Below, piece by piece: positions 37,712 through 44,850 of a stretch of DNA of 64,000 nt. A model generated the notes under the pieces. It worked only from the letters and a program-made list of their open reading frames with translations. It searched no databases and was not told the DNA's origin. Origin of the DNA: Microbacterium sp. APC 3901 (GTDB lineage: Bacteria > Actinomycetota > Actinomycetes > Actinomycetales > Microbacteriaceae); NCBI RefSeq assembly GCF_030407765.1, contig NZ_JASDCU010000008.1:121651-185650 (forward strand), in the 5' to 3' direction. Position numbers and translations under genes: made by a program. The first letter of the stretch is position 1. Each line of letters begins with the position of its first letter.

Positions 37712-38313
37712 CTCCTGTTCGTCGATTCGTCGACGCTCGAGCGCGGTCGGTTCAGGGATGCCGTCGCGAGTATGACGCCCGCCGCGACTCCGCCGATTCC
37801 GCCGAAGACCATGTCGCCGATCGTGTCCTGATACGTGACGAAGATCTCGTCGCTCAGGTAGGCCCAGCCCAGCCACTCGATCATCTCCCACACCGCGCTG
37901 AGCGCGAGGGCCAACAGCGGTGCGAGGACGAGGGGAGTTCGTCGCCGGGCGCCGCGATCACGAGTCATCGCGACGACGTCAGCTCTGGTGAGGATCAGCG
38001 CGGTGATGATGGTCAGAACGCCCGTGCACACCAGGTGCAGGAGCAGATCCCATCCGGGGACCGTCCGGTACAGGTCGAAGACGTTGCTCCATGCGGCTAC
38101 GAGCACGGTCGAGCACACCGCCAGGTCGAACGACCCGCGCAGTCCCAGCACTCGTGGCAGCATCAGAGCCGGAAGAGCGAGTGCGGCGATCCCGGCGTCC
38201 GTCGGCACGAGCCAGATCAGCGCGAAGCCGACGCCGATGACCCCGAGAGTCCGCAGAGCATCGGCGGACCACTCGGTGAGGGTGTGAGGAGGTCGCAGGA
38301 AATCCTCTTTCAC
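37693..38313 (-). CDS. Multi-pass membrane protein, DUF2238/YjdF-like
   Basis: A 206-residue membrane protein with about five or six hydrophobic segments (GVIGVGFALIWLV, GVLTIITALILT, LVLAPLLALALSAVW). The motif WEMIEWLGWAYL followed by DTIGDMVFGGIGG resembles the E-W...DT-DM pattern of the YjdF (DUF2238) family; the function is unknown. The GTG at 38313 overlaps the upstream phosphodiesterase stop by four bases. The last codons and the TGA stop lie antisense to the tRNA-Met T-arm and acceptor. Confidence 0.8.
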   Translation of the reverse strand: MKEDFLRPPHTLTEWSADALRTLGVIGVGFALIWLVPTDAGIAALALPALMLPRVLGLRGSFDLAVCSTVLVAAWSNVFDLYRTVPGWDLLLHLVCTGVLTIITALILTRADVVAMTRDRGARRRTPLVLAPLLALALSAVWEMIEWLGWAYLSDEIFVTYQDTIGDMVFGGIGGVAAGVILATASLNRPRSSVDESTNRSRAGRT

Positions 38314-39143
38314 AGTGCCTTCCTTTCCAGACGCACGAGCGCCTGCACTGCCAGGTGGTCCGAGGGTCTGATCCCACCGAAGACGTGTGCGTTGATGGCG
38401 GCGGCACGCACCTGCACGTCCCGGCTGACGAGCATCCAATCGACGCGCCGCCCTGTGAGCCGTGGTCGTCGATACCCGTTGAGCGTGCTCCACAGCGGCG
38501 TCAGCCGATCTTCTGCGGCACTCCAGGAATCGGTGAGCTGGGCGTGCGAGAGAAGCCTGCGTACGGCGCCCGAGCGGGGGCGTGCATTGAGATCGCCCAT
38601 CACGATCGCCGGAAGCCCCCGCTCGCGGATCAGGGCGGTGATCTCCCCGGCCGATCGCTGCCGAGAATGCGACGACAGGTGGTCGAGGTGGGCGTTGACG
38701 ACGAGGAACCGGATGCCCGTCGCCCTGTCGGAGAACTCTGCCGTCACGAGGATGCGGGGGATGATGTTGCCCCAGGACCGGCTGCCCGGTTCGTCGGGCC
38801 GCGCTGAGAGGGCTCGCTGCTCCCACCCATCCAGCTCCAGGCGTTCGGCGTCGTAGACGAGCGGGGTGCCCTCACCCGTGCCGTCGCGCGATCTTCCTCT
38901 GCCGACGAACCGATGGGCGGGACCGATCGCCTGCGTGACCACGGTCATCGCACGGGGCAGCACCTCCTGCAGTCCGAGTATCGTCGGACGCTCCGAGCGA
39001 AGCAGCTCGGCGACTGCGGGGGCGCGCACACTCCAGCGGTCCTGCTCAGGACGCAGGGCGCCCTCCATGGGGCGACGCATGTTGAAGGACATCACGTGCA
39101 ACTCCGGCGCGACCGCGGGGCCGATCAGCGGACGCACGGTCAT
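38310..39143 (-). CDS. Endonuclease/exonuclease/phosphatase family protein
   Basis: A 277-residue member of the DNase I-like phosphodiesterase fold. It shows MSFNMRRP, ILGLQEVLP with the metal-binding Glu, VVNAHLDHLS, MGDLNARPRSG, and IRPSDHLAV with the catalytic His. There is no signal peptide. The substrate may be a phosphoester or lipid head group; it cannot be decided here. It overlaps the glycosyltransferase stop upstream and the membrane protein start downstream by four bases each, which marks a three-gene operon. Confidence 0.88.
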   Translation of the reverse strand: MTVRPLIGPAVAPELHVMSFNMRRPMEGALRPEQDRWSVRAPAVAELLRSERPTILGLQEVLPRAMTVVTQAIGPAHRFVGRGRSRDGTGEGTPLVYDAERLELDGWEQRALSARPDEPGSRSWGNIIPRILVTAEFSDRATGIRFLVVNAHLDHLSSHSRQRSAGEITALIRERGLPAIVMGDLNARPRSGAVRRLLSHAQLTDSWSAAEDRLTPLWSTLNGYRRPRLTGRRVDWMLVSRDVQVRAAAINAHVFGGIRPSDHLAVQALVRLERKAL

Positions 39144-39982
39144 CGCGTCCTCCGCGACGCGGGGCTGCGCAGACGACGCCGTACCGCGAGGCGTGCCCAG
39201 CGGACAGGCGGGAAGTCGCGCGGCCAGTGCACGAGCACGCTGCGGAAGCCTCTGTGCACACGTCGGCCGAACTGCCCTGCGGTGAGTGGCCTCATCGACA
39301 TTCCCATCGTTTCGCCAGGGAGCTGCGCAATGTGGTGGTTCTCACCGAGATGGAAGGCGAGGTCGAGGTCGTCGTGGATGTGAGGATCGCCGCGATGGAC
39401 GTCAGCACGCACCGCAAGCCAAGCCTCCCTGCGGAACGCGAGATTGGAGCCGAAGAGCGGTCGGTGACCGAGGGTGACACTCAAGAGGCTCGTATACGCC
39501 CCGAGATAGAGCCGAGCGAGCGGGAGGCGGAGCGCCGCAGGCCCGTCGGTGAAGCGCGCGTGCCCGGTGACGGCCCCAGCATTCTCGTCCTCCTCGAAGG
39601 CGGAGACGACGGCGGATATCCAGTGGGCATCCGGTTCGCAGTCTGCGTCGAGCCGGAGGATCAGATCGCCGCGCGCGGCGTCGTATCCGGTGGATGCCGC
39701 GGCGGAGATGCCCGGCTCGAGGCACGTGAGCACGCGGGCGCCCGATGCTCGAGCCACGGATGCCGAGGCATCGGAGGAGTCGTTGTCGACCACGATGATC
39801 TCGTCGGCCGGTGACTCCTGCGCATGCAGGGCCCGCAGACACCGTGCCAGCAGCACAGCGTCGTCCTTGACAGGGATCACCACGGACGTCGTGGGGGAGC
39901 GAACGGATGGTTTGCGCGACCGGCCGCTACCGGCCTGTCCGGCCCCGTGCTCTTCTGTGCGTTCTGGCATCGCAGCGATCAT
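39140..39982 (-). CDS. Glycosyltransferase family 2
   Basis: A 280-residue GT-A glycosyltransferase. It has SVVIPVKDDAVLLARCL, IIVVDNDSSDASA, LILRLDADCEPD with the metal-binding DxD, and later HDDLDLAFHLGENH, an ED-like catalytic segment. The acceptor and sugar are unknown; cell-surface glycan or glycolipid is likely by family. I place the start at ATG 39982 (MIAAMPERTEE); ATG 39970 is nearly as likely. It is first in an operon with the phosphodiesterase and the membrane protein, which together suggest envelope lipid or glycan work. Confidence 0.87.
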   Translation of the reverse strand: MIAAMPERTEEHGAGQAGSGRSRKPSVRSPTTSVVIPVKDDAVLLARCLRALHAQESPADEIIVVDNDSSDASASVARASGARVLTCLEPGISAAASTGYDAARGDLILRLDADCEPDAHWISAVVSAFEEDENAGAVTGHARFTDGPAALRLPLARLYLGAYTSLLSVTLGHRPLFGSNLAFRREAWLAVRADVHRGDPHIHDDLDLAFHLGENHHIAQLPGETMGMSMRPLTAGQFGRRVHRGFRSVLVHWPRDFPPVRWARLAVRRRLRSPASRRTR

Positions 39983-40050
39983 GTCATCGATCGACGAGGC
40001 GAACGAAGGACTTGACACAGGCGACGCGCACCCTGACCACCGCGCGTGCG

Positions 40051-40383
40051 TCAGCGACCTTCTGCAGCCGGAACGTCGGGTGAGGTTTCGATCAGCTCGT
40101 CGACGAGCGTGATCCCGCCGCTCGAGTTGGCGGAGCGCGCGAGATCCTCTATCCATCGACGGCTGAGCTCCGGTGCCTCGCTCTCATCGAAGACGAACCG
40201 CAGGGGGATCGAGGGATGCAGCCAGACCGTCGAGCGGCCCTCAGGGTCGCCCTCCGGGTGCTTCCAGGTCAGTGTGAAGCTCTCATTGCGACGCAGCTTC
40301 GTGGCAACGACGACCTTGAGGTGCGCGAGCGCGCGATCGTCGATATGGATCGGCTCCGAGGCGCCGTAATAGAGAGAACCCAT
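40051..40383 (-). CDS. Small uncharacterised Microbacteriaceae-type protein (DUF7882-like)
   Basis: A 110-residue protein. MGSLYYGASEPIHIDDRALA, KLRRNESFTLTWKHP and VWLHPSIPLRFVFDE match a small family I recall from Microbacteriaceae, sometimes wrongly labelled as an ATP-dependent DNA ligase and more recently as DUF7882. No ligase motif (KxDG) is present. It looks like a compact beta-rich domain. ATG 40383 lies seven bases after TATATT, an unusually good -10, so transcription is probably leaderless. The upstream 80 bases hold several GCGAA/TTCGC inverted repeats. The function is unknown. Confidence 0.82.
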   Translation of the reverse strand: MGSLYYGASEPIHIDDRALAHLKVVVATKLRRNESFTLTWKHPEGDPEGRSTVWLHPSIPLRFVFDESEAPELSRRWIEDLARSANSSGGITLVDELIETSPDVPAAEGR

Positions 40384-40390
40384 ATCTCGG

Positions 40391-40396
40391 AATATA
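40391..40396 (-). promoter_or_regulatory. -10 box TATATT of the small protein gene at 40383, leaderless
   Basis: TATATT lies inside a 10-base palindrome (GAATATATTC, 40390-40399) and is seven bases before the ATG. Confidence 0.6.
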
Positions 40397-40407
40397 TTCG
40401 CCCGAGA

Positions 40408-40419
40408 GCGAACCTTCGC
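40408..40419. promoter_or_regulatory. Inverted repeat GCGAA-CC-TTCGC
   Basis: A short perfect inverted repeat 11 bases upstream of the TATATT box, where a repressor or activator of the small-protein gene could bind. It shares its GCGAA half-site with the repeat at 40447-40463. Confidence 0.35.
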
Positions 40420-40446
40420 ACCAGCCACCCTCGGCGCGCGAGAGGC

Positions 40447-40463
40447 GCGAACAATCTGTTCGC
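40447..40463. promoter_or_regulatory. Inverted repeat GCGAACA-ATC-TGTTCGC
   Basis: Seven-base arms separated by three bases, just downstream of the AraC gene stop and about 65 bases before the small-protein ATG. It is an operator-like site, and one base too long in the centre for the actinobacterial LexA box. Confidence 0.4.
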
Positions 40464-40469
40464 ATAGTG

Positions 40470-41408
40470 TCATCGGCGATGCCGCGCAGCGGTCACGGAA
40501 GGAAGCACGCCGAAGCTGTCGCGATAGGCGGCGGCGAATCGCGACGGGTGCGAGAAACCCCATCGGCGGGCCACCGCGGCGACCGTCGAGCACGCCCCGG
40601 ACTGCAGGTCGCGATGCGCGCCGTCCAGCCGCGCCCGTCGCAGCGACTCGGCCGGCGTCAGATCGAGCGCTCGTCGGAACGCGTATTGCAGTCCCCGCGT
40701 CGAGATGTGGACGGCTGCGGCGACGTCATCGACGGTGATCGGCCGGTGCGAATTCTCGGCGATGAAGTCGAGGGCTCGACGCACGGTCGCGGGAGCGGCT
40801 GTGGTCTGCGCGGGGAGATGGCGCTCGAGGCGGCTCGTCGCAGTGAAGGCTGCGAGCGTCGTCGCCGCCGCATGGCGAGCCAACTCGCTGCTCAGGAGTT
40901 CGTGATCGTCCGTGCTGTTCTCGAAAGCTGCAGCGCTCGACTCGAGATAGGCGAACATGCGGTCCCATGCTGCGGCCGCGTATGCGGAGCGAGGCGAGAG
41001 GTCGGCGACGCGGATAGAGAGGTCGTCGTCACCACTGACCCGCCGGGCGAAGCGCGACAGCGCGTCGTGCTCGAACACGAGTGCCGTGACTCGCGCCCCC
41101 GCGTCCCACCGCGCATGCACTCGCGGCCCGTCGGATATCCAGGGGCGGCCTGCATCGAGATACCCGCGGTCGGAGGAGACCCGCGCATCCGGACCGTCCA
41201 CTCGGCAGACCAGAATCTGGTCATGCGGTTCCGCAGTCGAGCGGATCTCGGCCGCCAGGTCGTAGCGGACGAGGCTCACACCCCCGAGATCCGCAGAGTG
41301 CCAATCGAAGCGGAATCGCTCGGGATCGACATCGTGGAGGACCGCGGACGGGACGAACTGCTTCCAGGTGGCCTCGACTCGGGAGACGTCACTGGTTCGG
41401 AACCGCAC
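40470..41408 (-). CDS. AraC family transcriptional regulator
   Basis: A 312-residue regulator. The C-terminus carries the double helix-turn-helix of AraC/XylS: VDDVAAAVHISTRGLQYAFRR and STVAAVARRWGFSHPSRFAAAYR near the end. The N-terminal 180 residues form an AraC-binding-like sensor (FDWHSADLGGVSLVRYDL), of the type found in tandem with oxidative or aromatic catabolism genes. The GTG at 41408 is the first plausible start and overlaps the exonuclease gene by 20 bases, so it is probably co-transcribed with it. The targets are unknown; the gene after it is the small protein at 40383. Confidence 0.85.
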   Translation of the reverse strand: MRFRTSDVSRVEATWKQFVPSAVLHDVDPERFRFDWHSADLGGVSLVRYDLAAEIRSTAEPHDQILVCRVDGPDARVSSDRGYLDAGRPWISDGPRVHARWDAGARVTALVFEHDALSRFARRVSGDDDLSIRVADLSPRSAYAAAAWDRMFAYLESSAAAFENSTDDHELLSSELARHAAATTLAAFTATSRLERHLPAQTTAAPATVRRALDFIAENSHRPITVDDVAAAVHISTRGLQYAFRRALDLTPAESLRRARLDGAHRDLQSGACSTVAAVARRWGFSHPSRFAAAYRDSFGVLPSVTAARHRR

Positions 41409-42141
41409 CGCGAGACACCTCCCCGAGAGTGCGGCGTGCGCGCACCGGCCACGTTCCGTCGAGGCGCTCCTCCGGCTCGAGTCGACCGATCCGGATGAAG
41501 TACTCCGTGAGGCTCGCCGCTTGCGAACGGGCCCACCCGATCTGCCGGGTGTGCAGCTCTTCGAGGGTCTCGGGAAGCACGAACTGACGCGCCAAGGCCT
41601 GCGCGACCCGGCCTGCGGCCACCGCATCGGCGGCGGCCTCGTGGGCGTCCTCGAGGCGCACGGCGTACAGAGCCGCGACCACCTCGAGCGTGCGCTTGCC
41701 TGGGCGGTACCGGTCATAGGCCTTGTCGATCACGAGAGGGTCGATGATCGGCGAGGGATTCTCGAGCGGTGCGATTCCGTGGCGGTGCGCCTCATGAGCC
41801 AGCAGGGAGAAGTCATATGCCGCGTTGTACGCGACGATCGGGACGCCCTGAGAGAGCAGGGATCCCAGCGCGGAGATCACCTCACCGACCACTTCGGCAC
41901 CCGGACGGCCGTGCCGTCGGGCATGCTCGGTGGTGACTCCATGCACGGCCGTGGCGCCTTCGGGGATCGGCACGCCCGGATCGGACAACCAGTCCCTGGC
42001 GGCGATCTCGCGCCCATCTGCATCGAGGAGCCCCACGTGTGCGGTGACGACCCGGTCCTTCTCCACATCGACACCCGTGGTCTCGAGGTCGAACACGCCG
42101 ACACGGGTGATCCAGTGCGGGAGCGAGGGGGCCGGGGGCAT
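41389..42141 (-). CDS. 3'-5' exonuclease, DnaQ-like
   Basis: A DEDD-type exonuclease of 250 residues from ATG 42141; a longer form from ATG 42195 adds 18 residues. VGVFDLETTGVDVEKD gives the first Asp and Glu, VAYNAAYDFSLLAHEA the second Asp, and DAHEAAADAVAAGRVA the final His and Asp. It resembles stand-alone DNA polymerase III epsilon-like proteins common in actinobacteria. The C-terminal part (HTRQIGWARSQAASLTEYF) matches the tail of that group. It is divergent from the alpha/beta hydrolase gene. Confidence 0.87.
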   Translation of the reverse strand: MPPAPSLPHWITRVGVFDLETTGVDVEKDRVVTAHVGLLDADGREIAARDWLSDPGVPIPEGATAVHGVTTEHARRHGRPGAEVVGEVISALGSLLSQGVPIVAYNAAYDFSLLAHEAHRHGIAPLENPSPIIDPLVIDKAYDRYRPGKRTLEVVAALYAVRLEDAHEAAADAVAAGRVAQALARQFVLPETLEELHTRQIGWARSQAASLTEYFIRIGRLEPEERLDGTWPVRARRTLGEVSRGAVPNQ

Positions 42142-42209
42142 GATCTCACCGTAGATCCGGGCTCCGACATCCGCGCGGAGGCGCACGGAGAGCATGCGTG
42201 CGTCGACTC

Positions 42210-42215
42210 TAGACT
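42210..42215 (+). promoter_or_regulatory. -10 box TAGACT of the alpha/beta hydrolase gene, leaderless
   Basis: TAGACT followed after six bases by ATG 42222. Confidence 0.55.
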
Positions 42216-42221
42216 TGGTCC

Positions 42222-43121
42222 ATGACCGTCCCCTCTCCCTACGCAGACCGCCTCAGCCGACTACCGGTCGTGCGCCGCGAGGTCGGGGTCCGCGGCGGTA
42301 CGACCGTGTTCTGGGAGTACGGACCTGCCGACGCCGACGTGACGGTGGTCGCCGTACACGGATTCCGAGGCGAGCACCACGGTCTCGAGCCCGTCCTCGC
42401 GTTCCTTCCCGAGGTTCGGGTGATCTCTCCTGATCTCCCCGGTTTCGGCGAGACGGCACCCGTCGCCGGCCGCACGTACGATCTCGACGAGTACGTCGCC
42501 TGGCTGAATGAGTTCGCGGCGACGGTGGCCCCGGGTGCAGTGATCCTCGGACACTCCTTCGGATCGATCGTCGCCTCTGCGGCGGTCGCAGCGGGTCTCG
42601 AGACCCCGCGGCTGATCCTGATCAATCCGATCGGGGCGCCCGCACTCGAGGGGCCGAAGGGCATCATGACGCGCCTCGCGGTGCTGTATTACTCGCTCGG
42701 GGCGCGCCTACCCGAGCGAGCGGGCACCGCGCTCCTGCGCAACCGTCTGATCGTCAGGGTCATGAGCATCACGATGGCCAAGACGTCGGACCCACAGCTG
42801 CGACGGTTCATCCACGATCAGCACGACACCTACTTCTCGCGTTTCGCGGACCGCGACGTCCTCCGGGATGCGTTCGTGACGAGCGTGTCGCATGACGTGA
42901 GCGAGTTCGCGTCGTCGATCTCGACTCCCACGCTGCTCATCGCCGCCCAGCGAGACGACATCACCCCCATCGAGGTCGAGCGGGAGCTCGCGACCCGCTT
43001 CGACGACGCCACGCTGGTCGAGATCGCCCGGGTCGGGCATCTGATCCACTACGAGACGCCCGCCGAGGCGGCCGGTGCCGTTCGCCGATTCCTCAGGATT
43101 CCCGTCGCGCGAGGCCGATGA
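42222..43121 (+). CDS. Alpha/beta hydrolase
   Basis: A 299-residue alpha/beta hydrolase. VVAVHGFRGEHHG is the oxyanion-hole strand, LGHSFGSIVASA carries the nucleophilic Ser, LLIAAQRDDITPIE the Asp, and VGHLIHYETP the His. It has no secretion signal. The substrate is unknown; a lid insertion of about 70 residues between strands 6 and 7 suggests a hydrophobic ester. The gene's 3' end overlaps the convergent Lrp-type regulator gene by 29 bases. Confidence 0.88.
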   Translation: MTVPSPYADRLSRLPVVRREVGVRGGTTVFWEYGPADADVTVVAVHGFRGEHHGLEPVLAFLPEVRVISPDLPGFGETAPVAGRTYDLDEYVAWLNEFAATVAPGAVILGHSFGSIVASAAVAAGLETPRLILINPIGAPALEGPKGIMTRLAVLYYSLGARLPERAGTALLRNRLIVRVMSITMAKTSDPQLRRFIHDQHDTYFSRFADRDVLRDAFVTSVSHDVSEFASSISTPTLLIAAQRDDITPIEVERELATRFDDATLVEIARVGHLIHYETPAEAAGAVRRFLRIPVARGR

Positions 43122-43566
43122 GGCCGGCGACACGGAACGGGATCACCTCGCCCATCGCGAGAGAGGTCTCGGTGCGTTCGACACCTTCGATCGACAGGAT
43201 GCGCGCGTCGGTGTCGAAGAGGTGCCTGGCGTCCCTGCACGCGACGCGCGCGAGCAGGTCGATCGACCCGCTGAGTCCGTGCGCCTGCACGACCTCGGGG
43301 ATACGAGCCAGCTCGTTGATGATGCGTGGGAGTTCGGTCTGACGCACCCCGATGCTCACGAACGCCTGAAGCGGGAACCCGAGCACATCGGTGGAGAACG
43401 ATCGTTCGTACGACTGGAAGATCCCGGTCTGCTCGAGCCTCGCCATGCGTGCCTGAATGGTGTTGCGGGACAGCCCGAGATTCTCGGCCAGCGCGACGAT
43501 CGTGACCCGGGGGTCATCGGCGAGGGCGGCGAGAAGTTCCAGATCGATGCGGTCAAGTCCGGCCAT
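43093..43566 (-). CDS. Lrp/AsnC family regulator, divergent from bkdABC
   Basis: A 157-residue regulator with an N-terminal HTH (ALAENLGLSRNTIQARMARLEQ) and a C-terminal RAM ligand domain (VSIGVRQTELPRIINELARI). It is divergent from the branched-chain dehydrogenase operon, the arrangement of BkdR-type regulators that sense branched-chain amino acids. The 165-base gap holds two inverted repeats (43569-43608, 43613-43639). ATG 43566 lies eight bases after TATCGT. A role as the bkd regulator is inferred from position. Confidence 0.9.
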   Translation of the reverse strand: MAGLDRIDLELLAALADDPRVTIVALAENLGLSRNTIQARMARLEQTGIFQSYERSFSTDVLGFPLQAFVSIGVRQTELPRIINELARIPEVVQAHGLSGSIDLLARVACRDARHLFDTDARILSIEGVERTETSLAMGEVIPFRVAGLIGLARRES

Positions 43567-43568
43567 AG

Positions 43569-43608
43569 TGCCAAACGATAGCAGGGTGGGGGACGCCCAG
43601 ATTTGGCA
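43569..43608. promoter_or_regulatory. Inverted repeat TGCCAAA-N26-TTTGGCA
   Basis: Seven-base arms at 43569-43575 and 43602-43608, the first overlapping the proposed -10 of the Lrp-type gene. This suits autoregulation by a dimer or octamer that wraps DNA. Confidence 0.45.
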
Positions 43609-43612
43609 ACAT

Positions 43613-43639
43613 GCTCAAGCCGATCGCAGTTGCTTGAGC
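43613..43639. promoter_or_regulatory. Inverted repeat GCTCAAGC-N11-GCTTGAGC
   Basis: Eight-base perfect arms separated by 11 bases, five bases beyond the previous repeat and about 95 bases before bkdA. It is a candidate second site for the Lrp-type regulator. Confidence 0.45.
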
Positions 43640-43722
43640 GAGGTGATGAGCGGACGTACGCTCGACTCAACCGGCGATGAGGCCGGGGCCGAGCGTAGAA
43701 CCCGTGACGACGGCCACGAATG

Positions 43723-43728
43723 AGGAGG
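43723..43728 (+). promoter_or_regulatory. Ribosome binding site AGGAGG of bkdA
   Basis: A perfect AGGAGG six bases before ATG 43735. It lies inside the longer reading from ATG 43720 and so argues against that start. Confidence 0.75.
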
Positions 43729-43734
43729 ACGATG

Positions 43735-44850
43735 ATGTCACCGCAGATCACCCCGATCGCCGATACGGCACAGGATCTCGAACTCGCCGAGCGCATCCTC
43801 TCACCTGAGGGCGAGCGGATCTCGAACCCGCTGCTCGATTCCTTCGTCGATGACGTCGACGCAGCGCAGCTGCGGGCGCTGCATCGCGACATGGTCATCC
43901 TCCGTCGCATCGACGCGGAGGGCGTCGCACTCCAGCGTCAGGGGCAGCTCGGACTCTGGGCGCCGTGCCAGGGTCAGGAAGCGACCCAGATCGGCACAGC
44001 GAGGGCGCTCGCGTCGCAGGACTATGTCTTCCCGAGCTATCGGGAGACGGGAGTCATCTATGCGCGCGGCGCGAAGCCCGGCGACTTCGTCCGCATGTGG
44101 CGCGGCGAGGAGGGCGCGGGTCACGACTCCGCAGCGCTTCGGGTGTCTCCGCTGCAGATCATCATCGGAGCGCAGACGCTCCACGCCGTCGGCTACGCGC
44201 TCGGCATCCGTCATGAAGGCGCGGACGAAGTCGCGGTCACCTACTTCGGCGACGGCGCCACGAGTCAGGGTGACGTCAATGAGGCGATGATCTTCGCTTC
44301 CTCCTATCAGGCCCCGGTCGTCTTCGTCTGTCAGAACAACCACTGGGCCATCTCTGAGCCCGTGTCCGTGCAGTCGAAGTATCCGATCGCAGGGCGGGCT
44401 CCCGGGTTCGGCATCCCGAGCCTCCGGGTCGACGGCAACGACGTTCTCGCGTGCATGGCGGCGATGCGCTGGGCTCTCGCGCACGCTCGATCGGGGAGCG
44501 GGCCCGCCTACATCGAAGCGGTGACCTATCGGATGGGCCCGCACACCACGGCCGATGATCCGACTCGGTACCGCCGGGAGGACGAACTCGAGGCATGGCG
44601 TCGTCGCGACCCCATCGCTCGTCTGGAGGCGCACCTGCTGTCGATCGGCGAGCTGAGCGACGAGCAGATCGCTGACACTCAGAAGGCCGCCGACGTCGCG
44701 GCACGGGATATGCGCGCCGAGTGCCTGAGCATGGTGACCCGCCCTCCGCTCGCCGTCTTCGATGGCGTCTATGCCGAGCCGCATACCGGGCTCGACCGCC
44801 AGCGCGACGAGTACGCCACGTACCTGGCTTCCTTCGACGGCGAGGTGTGA
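43735..44850 (+). CDS. bkdA: Branched-chain 2-oxoacid dehydrogenase E1 alpha
   Basis: Thiamine-diphosphate subunit that decarboxylates branched-chain 2-oxo acids. It is 371 residues from ATG 43735, the best-spaced start after AGGAGG; ATG 43732 is three bases upstream. The TPP motif is GDGATSQGDVNEAMIFAS ending in QNNHWAISEP. The phosphorylation-loop region RMGPHTTADDPTRYR is of the BCKDH/PDH E1alpha type. The N-terminal LRRIDAEGVALQRQGQLGLW favours the branched-chain branch. First gene of bkdABC; its stop overlaps bkdB by one base. Confidence 0.93.
   Translation: MSPQITPIADTAQDLELAERILSPEGERISNPLLDSFVDDVDAAQLRALHRDMVILRRIDAEGVALQRQGQLGLWAPCQGQEATQIGTARALASQDYVFPSYRETGVIYARGAKPGDFVRMWRGEEGAGHDSAALRVSPLQIIIGAQTLHAVGYALGIRHEGADEVAVTYFGDGATSQGDVNEAMIFASSYQAPVVFVCQNNHWAISEPVSVQSKYPIAGRAPGFGIPSLRVDGNDVLACMAAMRWALAHARSGSGPAYIEAVTYRMGPHTTADDPTRYRREDELEAWRRRDPIARLEAHLLSIGELSDEQIADTQKAADVAARDMRAECLSMVTRPPLAVFDGVYAEPHTGLDRQRDEYATYLASFDGEV

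Noticed and set aside
40447..40463. Palindrome resembling an SOS (LexA) box
   Set aside because: Actinobacterial LexA boxes have CGAAC-N4-GTTCG; here the spacer is five bases. Kept as a generic operator candidate only.
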